The translations under genes and the position numbers were made by a program. DNA of 64,000 nt from Tenacibaculum agarivorans (GTDB lineage Bacteria > Bacteroidota > Bacteroidia > Flavobacteriales > Flavobacteriaceae): NCBI RefSeq assembly GCF_001936575.1, contig NZ_MSMP01000025.1, forward strand, positions 1-64,000, written 5' to 3'. Below are positions 17,175 through 26,611 of the stretch, piece after piece. The first letter of the stretch is position 1. Every line of letters begins with the position of its first letter. The notes beneath the pieces are model-generated. The model made no database searches. It saw only the letters and a list, made by a program, of their open reading frames with translations, and had not been told where the DNA came from.

Positions 17175-18563
17175 TTACAAATAATAATCTCCGTAATAAA
17201 TTAATAGTACACTTACAAGCAATCTTGCTCTTTTAAGCCTACCTCTCATAGCATATTTATATGCTCTATTGGCTAAGAACTGTACAAATTTCTTTTTAGG
17301 ATACTGTTTCTTTATTTTATAGATGTAATAAGGAATTCTTAAATCTCTTGGTTTGTAAGAAACTCCTGTAAGTTTCTGCAATTGTTTTAAATATTTATAC
17401 CCAAATTCATTTGTTGGTTCTACCATTGTACCTTCTCCAAAATCATTCCAAGTAGCAACTTGTATAAAATCAACTGGGTGTCTTCTTGACTTTAAAAAGG
17501 TTTCTTTTAACGGCTTTCCTTTTGAATGCTCAATAATCCAAGAATTTGATAAAGGTGACTTCCATCCTCCTTCCACATAAAAGTCATGGAAACCAGGATA
17601 AGAAACACCTCCAATTATATCATTATCAAAATCAACATTGTAATTGTAATAACCGTCAAGAGTCATTAGATGGTCTTTATCAATCCATGCAAATTCTCCT
17701 TTTGTATTTTCACTACCTATAATATCTTGAGAGTTCCATAATGGTAATACATTATATTCCTTTTTCATTGACCTTAAAATCTGAGTCCAATCTTCTTTTT
17801 CGGTAATATAATTAGGACCAAATATCATTAACAATTCTTTGTTATTAATTCTAATATAGTTTCCCATATCAAAATAGGCACTTTCAATATATTGTAAATC
17901 GTTTTTAGCCTGAGAGATTTGAATTTGGGATAATCCTCTACCTTGTTCATGAACTACTCGATCTTCATACATCACAGCAAATTCCATATCTGTCTTATTC
18001 AACTCCTTTAGAAAACTTTCCATACCTTCTTTGATATTATTAAAATCCCGTACATCTCGTATACCATACCAGTCGAAAATAACACCATCAATACCACTTA
18101 ATTTCATCAATAATAAATGGTACTGCTGTAAGTCTTTATCATTTGTTGAATAAGGACCTATTTTAGGATAATAATAAGAAGCTATTTGTCGTTCTCCATT
18201 TGAGTTTATATAGTCTGGATTCTGATTGGTCATTGTCCAATGTTGTCCCCAATACCCATCAATTTCTTTACTTTGAAACCAAGGCATATAATGAACATAC
18301 ACAGGTTTTTTCACTTGTCTTTTTTCTAAAGAAGCTTTAGATTGTAATTCTTGAATTGGCACTGATAATTCTTCCGAAATTACCGCTTCTAACTCAGGCA
18401 TATTGTTCTCGGAATACCATTTCTCATAAGGTTTTAAGCTATTTTCTTTAACTTCTTTTTCGGTTTTCGAATTTTCTTCAAGAAATTCATTTGTTTCACA
18501 TGCTGTTAAGATAAAAACACTTATGCCTAACAACAATAATTTTCGGGGGGCATTTTTAATCAT
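17175..18563 (-). CDS. GH99/GH71-like glycosidase lipoprotein
   Basis: A 462-residue lipoprotein (lipobox LTAC, Cys22). After a Lys/Glu-rich linker the domain begins with KPVYVHYMPWFQS, followed by WGQHWTM, GVIFDWYG and EFAVMYED, and ends with QVATWNDFGEGTMVEP. That is the motif order of GH99/GH71-like glycan hydrolases (endo-alpha-mannosidase or alpha-1,3-glucanase type) acting at the cell surface. In this family the acidic pair of the C-terminal NDFGEGT..EP loop is important for catalysis. The C-terminal 50 residues are Arg/Lys/Tyr-rich and unusual for a secreted enzyme. Substrate unknown. Confidence 0.82.
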   Translation of the reverse strand: MIKNAPRKLLLLGISVFILTACETNEFLEENSKTEKEVKENSLKPYEKWYSENNMPELEAVISEELSVPIQELQSKASLEKRQVKKPVYVHYMPWFQSKEIDGYWGQHWTMTNQNPDYINSNGERQIASYYYPKIGPYSTNDKDLQQYHLLLMKLSGIDGVIFDWYGIRDVRDFNNIKEGMESFLKELNKTDMEFAVMYEDRVVHEQGRGLSQIQISQAKNDLQYIESAYFDMGNYIRINNKELLMIFGPNYITEKEDWTQILRSMKKEYNVLPLWNSQDIIGSENTKGEFAWIDKDHLMTLDGYYNYNVDFDNDIIGGVSYPGFHDFYVEGGWKSPLSNSWIIEHSKGKPLKETFLKSRRHPVDFIQVATWNDFGEGTMVEPTNEFGYKYLKQLQKLTGVSYKPRDLRIPYYIYKIKKQYPKKKFVQFLANRAYKYAMRGRLKRARLLVSVLLIYYGDYYL

Positions 18564-18645
18564 TGCTTTATAATCAACTATTTACGCCGATAAAATTATT
18601 TAATTCTATTTTAGTAATTCATAGGATTATCCCTATTTTTTGATG

Positions 18646-18653
18646 TAGTTTTG
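18646..18653 (+). promoter_or_regulatory. -7 promoter element of rlmH
   Basis: TAGTTTTG matches the Bacteroidetes -7 consensus TAnnTTTG and ends 15 nt before ATG 18669. A TTG at 18651 that would lengthen the protein lies inside this element, which argues for the ATG start. No clear -33 TTTG. Confidence 0.5.
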
Positions 18654-18668
18654 CGGGAAATTATTTTT

Positions 18669-19142
18669 ATGAAAATCAAGTTACTAGCCATAGGAAAAAC
18701 AGATGACAAAAGCTTAACTCAGTTAATTGATGTCTATCAAAAAAGGCTAAAACATTATATAAAATTTGACATTGAAATCATTCCTGACATTAAAAATGCT
18801 AAAAACCTTTCTGAAGAACAACAAAAGGAAAAAGAAGGTGAATTGATTCTTTCTAAACTTCAAAATACAGATCAATTACTACTTTTAGATGATAAGGGTA
18901 AACAATATACATCTATTGAATTTTCTCAATTTTTACAGAAAAAAATGAATACTGGTATAAAACAATTAGTTTTAGTGATTGGTGGTCCATATGGTTTTTC
19001 TGATGCTGTGTATGCAAAAGCTAACGGAAAATTATCATTATCTAAAATGACTTTTTCCCATCAAATGATTCGTCTATTTATTGTAGAACAAATTTATAGA
19101 GGGTTTACCATCTTAAGAAATGAGCCCTACCATCACGAATAA
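18669..19142 (+). CDS. rlmH: 23S rRNA (pseudouridine-1915-N3)-methyltransferase
   Basis: SPOUT-class methyltransferase that modifies pseudouridine 1915 in helix 69 of 23S rRNA, using S-adenosylmethionine. From ATG 18669 the product is 157 residues, the usual length. The SAM-binding trefoil knot is visible in LVLVIGGPYGFSDAVY and the C-terminal SLSKMTFSHQMIRLFIVEQIYRG...NEPYHHE, both highly conserved. It is a single gene between divergent and convergent neighbours. Confidence 0.97.
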   Translation: MKIKLLAIGKTDDKSLTQLIDVYQKRLKHYIKFDIEIIPDIKNAKNLSEEQQKEKEGELILSKLQNTDQLLLLDDKGKQYTSIEFSQFLQKKMNTGIKQLVLVIGGPYGFSDAVYAKANGKLSLSKMTFSHQMIRLFIVEQIYRGFTILRNEPYHHE

Positions 19143-19143
19143 A

Positions 19144-19181
19144 TAAAGTACCTGATTTTTTATTAGAAAATCAGATACTTT
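19144..19181. terminator. Hairpin after rlmH
   Basis: Imperfect inverted repeat (AAAGTACCTGATTTT with AAAATCAGATACTTT) just past the rlmH stop, between convergent genes. The right arm is not followed by a long T run, so confidence is moderate. Confidence 0.55.
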
Positions 19182-19231
19182 ACAATTTATATTAGTACAA
19201 AATAAAGTGCTATTGCAAATAAGAGTAAACC

Positions 19232-20581
19232 TTATTTAACAATAAGTTTTGTGGTTTGAGTAATTTGGTCAGATTTTAAACGAATAATGTAGAGCCCTTT
19301 TAGAATCCCTTTAAGCTTAATTGTTAGATTGTTAATTCCCTGCTGTATTTTGGGTGTTTGTTTAAAAATTACCCTACCATCTAGCCCTATAACATCTAGA
19401 TGCGCTTTAGTAGTAGCGTTAGATTCTATTTGTAGATTAGTAATATCGTTAGTTGGATTCGGATAGGTTGAAATAATTCGCATAGATTCAAAAATAGTTT
19501 TATATAAATATTCTTCATTAAAAGTGTTACATAGTAATTTCATGCTATTAAAAGCATTTATACGACCTTCTGTAACTGTTAGATTAATAAAATCAGTAAG
19601 GTCGTCAGTGCCATTTAGTATTACTGATTTTAGTAAAGAGGCTGTCTTAGCAGGATGATTTCTCACATCTTGATGAAAACTGTCAGAGGGTAAAAGGTAT
19701 AATAAACCTATAATACCAGTAACATAAGGGGCTGCAGCTGAAGTTCCTTCAAAATAGCCGTAATCACCAGTATTTAAAGTTGTATAACTACTATTTCCAG
19801 GGGCTGCTAAATCCACAGAGTTACGACCAAAACCCGCATCATAAATTTTTTCATCGTTTACATTAGAGTTTGTAACTGTAATTAAATAATCGCTTTGACA
19901 TGTGGTAGGCATATCTCCTAATACGTCAACATCAATATTATTATTAGGTACTGAGTGGATCGTTAAGATTCCTACACTTCCTAATTTATCATACATGGCA
20001 CACCATTGAGGATAATCCGAAGCCCAAAGAAAATCTTTACCCCAAGAACAATTTATAGCTACAATAAAAGCTCCTTTTGCTCCATTAGAGTCATTATATA
20101 CTTTACGCATATTATATGCATAATCTAATGACTTTATAATTGAAGTTACACACTCCCCTTTTACAAGGTTCATTAATTTTACATTAGGGCAAATTCCTTT
20201 TATACCAAGTTTATTTGTATGATCTGCTCCTATAATTCCATTAATGGGAGTTCCGTGCCAACTTCCTATACCATAATTGCTAATATCATTGGTGTTTTCT
20301 TTAAAATTCCAGCCGCTTACATCATCAATAAATCCGTTTTGATCATCATCAATATTATTATTTGGGATCTCATTCTCATTTATCCAAAAACTTTTTTTTA
20401 AATCATTGTGATTAACATTAACTCCTCCATCTATTATAGCTATAACAGGTGTTTGGGAGATGTTGTACTTATGAGATGATATAACCTTAGCAGCTGCGGG
20501 ATAATCGATAAGATTGAGATTGTTTTGTGCACCAACATAAAAAAATTGAAGCAGAATCAGAATGAAAACCGATTTTCTCAT
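19232..20581 (-). CDS. Secreted subtilisin-like (S8) protease with T9SS sorting domain
   Basis: A 449-residue serine protease from ATG 20581; a TTG at 20614 would place 11 polar residues before the signal peptide. Signal peptide 1-19 (LLQFFYVGAQ). Catalytic triad Asp51 (AIIDGGV), His109 (SWHGTPI) and Ser281 (GTSAAAP), with the oxyanion Asn177 (INCSWG). There is no room for a standard I9 prodomain: the catalytic Asp is only about 30 residues after the signal peptide. The C-terminal about 80 residues are a type A T9SS sorting domain (STYPNPTND, GLYIIRL, KLIVK), so the enzyme is exported across the outer membrane and probably anchored to the surface. Confidence 0.92.
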   Translation of the reverse strand: MRKSVFILILLQFFYVGAQNNLNLIDYPAAAKVISSHKYNISQTPVIAIIDGGVNVNHNDLKKSFWINENEIPNNNIDDDQNGFIDDVSGWNFKENTNDISNYGIGSWHGTPINGIIGADHTNKLGIKGICPNVKLMNLVKGECVTSIIKSLDYAYNMRKVYNDSNGAKGAFIVAINCSWGKDFLWASDYPQWCAMYDKLGSVGILTIHSVPNNNIDVDVLGDMPTTCQSDYLITVTNSNVNDEKIYDAGFGRNSVDLAAPGNSSYTTLNTGDYGYFEGTSAAAPYVTGIIGLLYLLPSDSFHQDVRNHPAKTASLLKSVILNGTDDLTDFINLTVTEGRINAFNSMKLLCNTFNEEYLYKTIFESMRIISTYPNPTNDITNLQIESNATTKAHLDVIGLDGRVIFKQTPKIQQGINNLTIKLKGILKGLYIIRLKSDQITQTTKLIVK

Positions 20582-20633
20582 TTTTGTGTTGTAGTGTATG
20601 TAACTAAATGTCAAGTATTAATTAATTATAGTT

Positions 20634-20664
20634 AAAAAACACCAGTCTTATGTTAAAGACTGGC
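20634..20664 (-). terminator. Terminator of the adjacent lipoprotein gene
   Basis: On the minus strand CCAGTCTT pairs with AAGACTGG around a 6-nt loop and is followed by GTGTTTTTT, 20 nt past the stop of the 239-residue lipoprotein gene. Confidence 0.8.
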
Positions 20665-20685
20665 GCTAAATCAAAATAGTTATTC

Positions 20686-21405
20686 CTATGGTTCGAAACT
20701 ATAGGTATATGCACTACTCTTTTTCGTTTTCACTCTTAGTTTAAATTGATGGCAAATGCTTCTTTGCTCATTAACTACATCTTTATTTTTTAGTTTTTTC
20801 CATGCCGCAATTATAGAAGACCAACTACTAGTAGAATATGGTTTGTACTCTAAACCTATGTAAACTCTTCTAGTTACGCTATGTCTTGTAATAAAAGCTA
20901 CATGATCTATATCTTGATCACTAGTGTGTGTGTATACACTCCAAGATGCTCTGTAATCGTTATTCTCTGGATGTAAAAAAGTTATTGCTACATTTTTTAT
21001 ACCACTGTTTAAATTTTTTGAAATGGTCTCAAAATTAATTTCAGGAGCATTTACAGCTATGGCTTGTGCATCACTTTCAATATATCCATTTGTTTCTTCT
21101 TCATCAGCCACATTAATATTTGTTAAAACTTCAGCAGTTGTTTTTCCAATAGGAACTGGAATTATTTTAAAATTATCTTTTGAATAATTCTCTACTATAG
21201 AAGGATCATCTGCTGACACTCGCATCACTATGGAGTTTTCCTTTGATTCATCAAATATTGTAATATCTTTAATATAAGTAGTTTGTTGATTGGTGTCATC
21301 TAGATTTAATTCTGGTTCATTTTCACTTGAACATGAAGCTAGCATTAAAACCACTGACATAGCAAAGAACAGTAATCCTCTAAAAAAGAATTGTTTAATT
21401 TTCAT
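20686..21405 (-). CDS. Lipoprotein of unknown function
   Basis: A 239-residue lipoprotein: hydrophobic segment FFAMSVVLMLASC with Cys25, followed by an acidic linker (SSENEPELNLDDTN). The mature domain is mixed alpha/beta without a motif that I know; the last 30 residues are basic and aromatic. It has its own terminator and is preceded by 346 bases without a gene, so it is likely a single-gene transcript. The subtilase is downstream on the same strand but separated by the terminator. Confidence 0.72.
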   Translation of the reverse strand: MKIKQFFFRGLLFFAMSVVLMLASCSSENEPELNLDDTNQQTTYIKDITIFDESKENSIVMRVSADDPSIVENYSKDNFKIIPVPIGKTTAEVLTNINVADEEETNGYIESDAQAIAVNAPEINFETISKNLNSGIKNVAITFLHPENNDYRASWSVYTHTSDQDIDHVAFITRHSVTRRVYIGLEYKPYSTSSWSSIIAAWKKLKNKDVVNEQRSICHQFKLRVKTKKSSAYTYSFEP

Positions 21406-21751
21406 AATAAGTTTGATTTAAAAGGTTGGTTAATTACTATTTTTTATTTGTAGTTTCTTTTAATGGATAGACTACTTGGAGAAAAATAAAAAGACCTTAA
21501 CTTCCATACCATAAAGAACCTTGTTCCGTTTGGCAAACAATAATCTTAAATTTTTAGGCCATATATAATCAAGCTTTTGGGGTAAATTTGAGGTTGTTAT
21601 ATTCTAGTTAGCTAAAAATACATTTTAATCATTTTCAATGCATTACACAAAAGTGTAGTTTTAAGATCTAGATTAAAGAAAATAAAAGCTAATACTTGAA
21701 CTTAGATCAACTACTCTAACACCATGCTTATCATAAATTAGCACAGCTTAT
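21406..21751. other. Intergenic region with no gene
   Basis: Between a lipoprotein start and the 3' end of the membrane protein gene. No ORF, RNA gene or strong hairpin is seen. A TAAATTTG on the + strand at 21583-21590 resembles a -7 element but leads into no gene. The promoter for the lipoprotein gene should be here, but I cannot place it. Confidence 0.6.
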
Positions 21752-23239
21752 TTATTTCTCCAATGATATTTTATATAGTTTGGATGTACCATAAAAACCT
21801 TCATAACTAAACACTTCTTCTTTTTTAAACTCTTCAAAATTTACAGTCAAATTAGAGGCTGTTATTTTCTCCTTATTCAGTATCTCAGGCTTACCCAATA
21901 CATCTGTATATACTTCCTTTTCATCTTTAAGTAGTTGTATCAATTTTTCTGATGTTAGCTTTCTATATAATAGAATATTTGAAGCATCATTTATTCCTGT
22001 TTTGTAATAATACTGGTTTTTAGCTTCATGATTTTTTATAATAAAAAGACTCTTAGGGTGTAATGCCATATAATCCACTAAAGCAGTATCGTTATAATAA
22101 CTATAAATTCTATTCGGCAAAATAGCAAAACAAAAGTTCCATATGCATAAAAAAAGTGCTACCCTCTTTAAGAAAGTAATATCTACTTTATATTGAATTA
22201 CTACAAACAAAACCAACAAAAATGGCAGCATTACCATAAACTCTACATTACCATAATTGTAAAAAGCAAAAAGGTAGTTTGTTATGAAAATATATAAATG
22301 AATCTTTAGAAACAAAGACAACGAATGCTCTCTTTTTATAAAGACATTCTCCTTTTTAAAAGCACGCTTAATTAATGTAAAAATAATTAAAACACATATC
22401 ATAAAAGGTACTGCATATAACCAATTTCTCTGTATTAAATAATATATATTGGGATGGATTTGTATATAAGTTCGAATAGTATTTAAAGCTTGAAAGAAAA
22501 AGCCTTTCCATCCAAAATCAGTTTGTACTGTTCCTTTGTAAAAATCATGAAAAACAAAATGGGATAGATTATTAAAATTCAAATCCTGATTTTCATAAAA
22601 CACGACTACTAGAATATAAGATAAAGGCACTAAAAAAGCAGGTAAAATGTACAAAAGAAGTGTCTTAAATTTTTTTGTGTATTGATAACATCCTACTCCT
22701 AAACCTAACCACCCAAAAAAATGTATTTGATGAAACAAACAAGCTATAACTCCAAAAAAACTAGATAGCAACAAATATCTGTCTCTTAACTTTAACTGAT
22801 ATAACAAAAACTGAAATGAACCTAATAATGAAAATGTAATAGGAACAATATAAGTTTCGTTTTCGGTACCATATCTCCATAAACTAAAGCTAAATGCTAC
22901 TATTGCCACATACATATTCTTTGAAACCTTATCAACTTTCAAATAAGAGAGTATTTTATATAAAACAACCAGATTTAGCAGCTGAAATACACTGTTTGTT
23001 ATTTTTCCTAACCATAGTACATCCACATAAAACCCTAAATATTCCAGAGCTTTTGATAAGGCATAAATAAGCACATTACTAAATAAATGATGTGGCGTAA
23101 ACAAGAAGAAATTATGCTTTACATAACCTGCATAAGCATAGGCATCTAAAGATGAATTTTGTGTAGGAAAACACAGATATAAAACAGCTATAACAACGAA
23201 TAACAAAACTGTGCTTTTATTTTTTAAAATACTATTCAT
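21752..23239 (-). CDS. Polytopic membrane protein, GT-C glycosyltransferase-like
   Basis: A 495-residue protein with about ten to eleven membrane helices and a C-terminal soluble tail of about 100 residues. The first large loop holds SSLDAYAYAGYVKHNFFLFTPHH, with an Asp in the place where GT-C (polyprenyl-phosphate-sugar dependent) transferases keep their catalytic acid, and later loops carry FHQIHFFGW and RYGTENETYI. This topology suggests a lipid-linked sugar transferase acting on the periplasmic side, but sequence motifs are too weak to assign a family. It stands alone, divergent from rdgB. Confidence 0.7.
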   Translation of the reverse strand: MNSILKNKSTVLLFVVIAVLYLCFPTQNSSLDAYAYAGYVKHNFFLFTPHHLFSNVLIYALSKALEYLGFYVDVLWLGKITNSVFQLLNLVVLYKILSYLKVDKVSKNMYVAIVAFSFSLWRYGTENETYIVPITFSLLGSFQFLLYQLKLRDRYLLLSSFFGVIACLFHQIHFFGWLGLGVGCYQYTKKFKTLLLYILPAFLVPLSYILVVVFYENQDLNFNNLSHFVFHDFYKGTVQTDFGWKGFFFQALNTIRTYIQIHPNIYYLIQRNWLYAVPFMICVLIIFTLIKRAFKKENVFIKREHSLSLFLKIHLYIFITNYLFAFYNYGNVEFMVMLPFLLVLFVVIQYKVDITFLKRVALFLCIWNFCFAILPNRIYSYYNDTALVDYMALHPKSLFIIKNHEAKNQYYYKTGINDASNILLYRKLTSEKLIQLLKDEKEVYTDVLGKPEILNKEKITASNLTVNFEEFKKEEVFSYEGFYGTSKLYKISLEK

Positions 23240-23372
23240 GTATAGATAATAGAATATAGAAATCTTTAGGTAAAAGTATCAAAATAGAGATACATAACTA
23301 ATAAACTTTTAAGTTTTGCTGCTTTAAATCCTTAAACTTTCTAACTTTACCCTGTAAAATTTTAACTCATAT

Positions 23373-23951
23373 ATGAAACTAGTTTTTGCGACAAACAATC
23401 CTGGCAAACTAAAAGAGGTTCAAGAGATATTACCCAATAGCATTGAATTGCTATCATTAAAAGATATTGGTTGTGATGAGGAAATTGAAGAAACTGCTTC
23501 TACACTAGAAGGAAATGCTCAAATTAAAGCAAACCATATTACCGAAAACTATGGATATAATTGTTTTGCTGATGATACTGGTTTAGAAGTCGAAATATTA
23601 AATGGAGAACCTGGGGTATATTCTGCTCGTTATGCTGGTGAACCTGCCAATGCAGAAAATAATATGAACAAACTTTTAAACAGTTTAAAAACAAAAGAAA
23701 ATAGAAAGGCTCGATTTAGAACATCTATTTGCTTGAATTTAAATGGAGAACAATTCTTATTTGATGGTATATGCAAAGGCAATATTTTAACTCAAAAACA
23801 AGGCGAAAAAGGTTTTGGTTATGATCCTATTTTTCAACCTGAAGGCTTCATAAAATCTTTTGCTGAAATGAGTTCTAATGAAAAAAATAAAATTAGTCAC
23901 AGAGGTTTAGCAATACAAGAACTAGTGAAATTTTTAAAAGATTTTAAATAA
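23373..23951 (+). CDS. rdgB: XTP/dITP pyrophosphatase (Ham1/RdgB)
   Basis: Hydrolyses non-canonical purine nucleotides (dITP, XTP) to monophosphates, cleansing the nucleotide pool. The 192-residue protein has the family motifs FATNNPGKLKEV at the start, FADDTGLEVEILNGEPGVYSAR, GFGYDPIF and SHRGLA. The FecCD-type permease gene begins at the very next base after its stop, so rdgB and the ABC importer are co-transcribed. Confidence 0.97.
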   Translation: MKLVFATNNPGKLKEVQEILPNSIELLSLKDIGCDEEIEETASTLEGNAQIKANHITENYGYNCFADDTGLEVEILNGEPGVYSARYAGEPANAENNMNKLLNSLKTKENRKARFRTSICLNLNGEQFLFDGICKGNILTQKQGEKGFGYDPIFQPEGFIKSFAEMSSNEKNKISHRGLAIQELVKFLKDFK

Positions 23952-24986
23952 TTGAATATTGATCGTCAGACATATCGAATTCAATTTATAATACTAATCT
24001 TCTTATTATTAGTGTTTAGTGGCATAAATCTAAGTTTAGGATCTGTACAAATCCCTTTCAAAGAAATTATACATACACTTTTTGGAGGATCTCCATTAAA
24101 AACAAGCTGGGAAACTATTATCATAAACTATAGACTTCCAAAAACTATTACAGCTATTTTAGTAGGCTCAGGACTCTCGATAAGTGGTTTATTAATGCAA
24201 ACGTTATTTAGAAATCCTTTAGCCGGCCCTTTTGTTCTAGGAATTTCATCAGGAGCAAGTTTAGGTGTTGCTGTTTTTTTACTAGGTTCAGGCTTCTTTG
24301 GTAGTTTTTTTACAATAACTAGTTTTTATAATATCGGGTTATCTATAGCTTCTAGTATAGGTTCTTTTTTAGTTCTTTTAGCTATAATTATTGCTGCAAA
24401 TAAAGTAAGAAATACAATGTCTATACTCATTATTGGTTTAATGTTTGGCTCTCTAGCTTCTGCTATAATAAGCATCTTATCATTCTTTAGCGAAGCAGAC
24501 CAAATACAGCAATATGTATTTTGGAATTTTGGAAGTTTAGGAAATTTAACCTGGAACGAACTTAGTATATTAGGTATTGTATTTATTATAACCTTAATAT
24601 GCTTACTACTAACTATAAAACCTTTAAATAGTTTTTTATTGGGTGAAAACTATGCCAAAAGTTTAGGGATTAACACTAAAAAAAGCAGAAATATAATATT
24701 AATCATTACAAGTATTCTAACGGGTATTATTACTTCTTTTGCAGGACCTATTGCTTTTATTGGTTTATCCGTTCCTCATATTACTAAATTAGTATTTAGA
24801 ACCTCTAATCATAAAATACTTCTTCCGGCAGTAGCTATGATAGGAGCAATTATTTTATTACTTTGTGATACTGTAGCTCAGATACCTAACAATGAATTCA
24901 CATTACCTATAAATGCGATTACTTCTTTATTTGGTGCTCCAGTTGTAATTTGGTTATTGATTAGAAAAAAGAAAATTTACGTTTAA
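23952..24986 (+). CDS. FecCD/BtuC-family ABC importer permease
   Basis: A 344-residue permease for iron-siderophore, heme or cobalamin import, with about ten membrane helices. Family segments visible: RLPKTITAILVGSGLSISGLL, NPLAGPFVLGISSGASLG, and the coupling-helix region ITSFAGPIAFIGLSVPHITKL. Its start is a TTG directly abutting the rdgB stop codon (0 nt), with no ATG nearby that preserves the N-terminus. The ATPase partner follows. No substrate-binding protein lies in the neighbourhood, so the substrate is not defined. Confidence 0.95.
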   Translation: MNIDRQTYRIQFIILIFLLLVFSGINLSLGSVQIPFKEIIHTLFGGSPLKTSWETIIINYRLPKTITAILVGSGLSISGLLMQTLFRNPLAGPFVLGISSGASLGVAVFLLGSGFFGSFFTITSFYNIGLSIASSIGSFLVLLAIIIAANKVRNTMSILIIGLMFGSLASAIISILSFFSEADQIQQYVFWNFGSLGNLTWNELSILGIVFIITLICLLLTIKPLNSFLLGENYAKSLGINTKKSRNIILIITSILTGIITSFAGPIAFIGLSVPHITKLVFRTSNHKILLPAVAMIGAIILLLCDTVAQIPNNEFTLPINAITSLFGAPVVIWLLIRKKKIYV

Positions 24987-25029
24987 ATAAAAGCTAAAAA
25001 CTAACATAGAAACACAAGAAAAACATAGC

Positions 25030-25800
25030 ATTCAAAGTAAAGAGCTAACTATTGGTTATCGATCTAAAAAACAAGATCAAATCATAGCTTCTAATATCAA
25101 TTTTAGTCTTAAAAAAGGCAAGTTTGTTGGTTTATTGGGTAAAAATGGTTCAGGAAAATCTACATTACTTAGGACATTAAGCAATGTTCAACCTTCCTTA
25201 CATGGTTCATTTTCTATTTTAGGTAAAAATAGTACTACTTATACCTCATTAGAATTAGCAAAAGTATTAGGAGTTGTATTAACCGAAAGATTGCCCGAAA
25301 GCCAGCTCACCGTATTTGAAATTGTAGCCCTTGGAAGACAACCTTACACAAATTGGTTAGATCAGTTATCTGAAATAGATATTCAAAAAATTAATTGGGC
25401 TTTAAAACTTACAAATACACTTCATTTAAAAAACAAATACTTTTACACTCTTAGTGATGGACAGTTACAACGTGTACTCATTGCCAGAGTTCTGGCTCAA
25501 GATACCGAAATTATCATTTTAGATGAGCCTACTGCTCACCTAGACATTCATCATACATACAAAGTATTTTCTTTACTTCAAAACTTAGTTAAAACTACTC
25601 AAAAAACAGTTATTATTTCTACTCATGAAGTAAATCTAGCTTTAAAACTTGCTGATGAATTTCTTTTGTTATCTGATAAACAACTTCATGCTGGTACTGC
25701 AAATGAATTAATCAAACAAAATGCTTTTTCTTCTCTATTCCCTAAAGATCTCATAGGGTTCGATAAAGATTTACAACAATTCATTATTAATAAGCATTAG
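25030..25800 (+). CDS. FecE/BtuD-type ABC ATPase lacking a canonical start codon
   Basis: ATPase partner of the FecCD-type permease. Walker A is GKNGSGKST, the signature is LSDGQLQ, Walker B is IIILDEPTAHLD and the switch is ISTHEV. The first ATG/GTG/TTG in frame (TTG 25135) falls inside the P-loop strand and would delete the essential first strand. Upstream in the same frame, after a stop at 24988-24990, clear family sequence is encoded (SKELTIGYRSKKQDQIIASNINFSLKKG), so translation must start earlier, at a rare codon. I place it provisionally at ATT 25030 (256 residues); ATA 25006 is the other candidate. A sequencing error at the true start would also explain this. Confidence 0.8.
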   Translation: MQSKELTIGYRSKKQDQIIASNINFSLKKGKFVGLLGKNGSGKSTLLRTLSNVQPSLHGSFSILGKNSTTYTSLELAKVLGVVLTERLPESQLTVFEIVALGRQPYTNWLDQLSEIDIQKINWALKLTNTLHLKNKYFYTLSDGQLQRVLIARVLAQDTEIIILDEPTAHLDIHHTYKVFSLLQNLVKTTQKTVIISTHEVNLALKLADEFLLLSDKQLHAGTANELIKQNAFSSLFPKDLIGFDKDLQQFIINKH

Positions 25801-26028
25801 AGGAATTAACATTCTTTCTAAAAGTTTTAATTCTTAAATCACAAATACTTTTACTAATAAAAGTTTAAGTGAATGCCATAAAATATCGATTACTTAAGAT
25901 GAATGGAATCTCTTTTTTTGTTAAAATACGCGACAAAAAAGCGTTAATGAATTCAAAAAAGAGTAACTATATCTAGGTTATTACAGGTTTAAATAGTTCT
26001 AATTATATAACTACTAAAATTATAATCA

Positions 26029-26394
26029 ATGAAAAAATTAAATCAAATGAAAACCATTGGTTTAGTGTTAATGTTCTCTTTTTTGTTCATCATAAGCTGT
26101 AATAAAAATAATGAAGTTGTAACTAAGCCAGAAGCAAGACCAAGTATTTCTAAAATTACACCTACACAAGGTGCCGTAGGAACTATAGTGAAAATTATGG
26201 GGGAAAACTTTGGTAAAGATAAAACCATAATCAAATTTTACTTTAATGCAAAAGAAGCTGAATTAGTTAAAGTTTTAGACACTGAACTTGAAGTAAAAGT
26301 ACCTATAGGTGCTACTACTGGTAAAGTTTCAATAGAAATGAATAAAAATAAAGTTAACGGTCCAAAGTTCACTGTTACTAAAGCTGTGAAATAA
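26029..26394 (+). CDS. IPT/TIG-domain lipoprotein
   Basis: A 121-residue lipoprotein with lipobox IISC (Cys24) and a single IPT/TIG immunoglobulin-like domain (PSISKITPTQGAVGTIVKIMGENFGKD through FTVTKAVK). Such small surface-attached Ig domains are common in Bacteroidetes and often bind glycans or partner proteins. ATG 26047 is an alternative start six residues in. Isolated: 228 bases upstream and a hairpin downstream. Confidence 0.85.
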   Translation: MKKLNQMKTIGLVLMFSFLFIISCNKNNEVVTKPEARPSISKITPTQGAVGTIVKIMGENFGKDKTIIKFYFNAKEAELVKVLDTELEVKVPIGATTGKVSIEMNKNKVNGPKFTVTKAVK

Positions 26395-26436
26395 CTTTTA
26401 TACTTTGCTTAACTAGTTTCTATTATTACTATTTTC

Positions 26437-26480
26437 TTTCCTCAAATTTCTCTTAACTTGAGGAAAGGTTTTCTGTTTTA
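26437..26480 (+). terminator. Terminator after the IPT/TIG lipoprotein gene
   Basis: CTTTCCTCAA pairs with TTGAGGAAAG over a short loop and is followed by GTTTTCTGTTTTATT. Confidence 0.7.
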
Positions 26481-26548
26481 TTGAAAATTTTAGTCTAACA
26501 AAAGTTGTAAACTAGCTTATAAATAATAGTAGTTAAATTTCATTTCTG

Positions 26549-26556
26549 TAAATTTG
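26549..26556 (+). promoter_or_regulatory. Putative -7 element of the M28 peptidase gene
   Basis: TAAATTTG fits TAnnTTTG, 55 nt before ATG 26612. No clear -33 TTTG at the expected spacing, and such octamers occur by chance in this AT-rich DNA. Confidence 0.4.
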
Positions 26557-26611
26557 TTTTTCATACACAACTTAATTCCCCTAACTAAATACAGAAAACA
26601 TAGTTATTAGA

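Noticed and set aside
21583..21590. TAAATTTG as a + strand promoter
   Set aside because: No + strand gene follows before 23373; the octamer is common by chance in this DNA.
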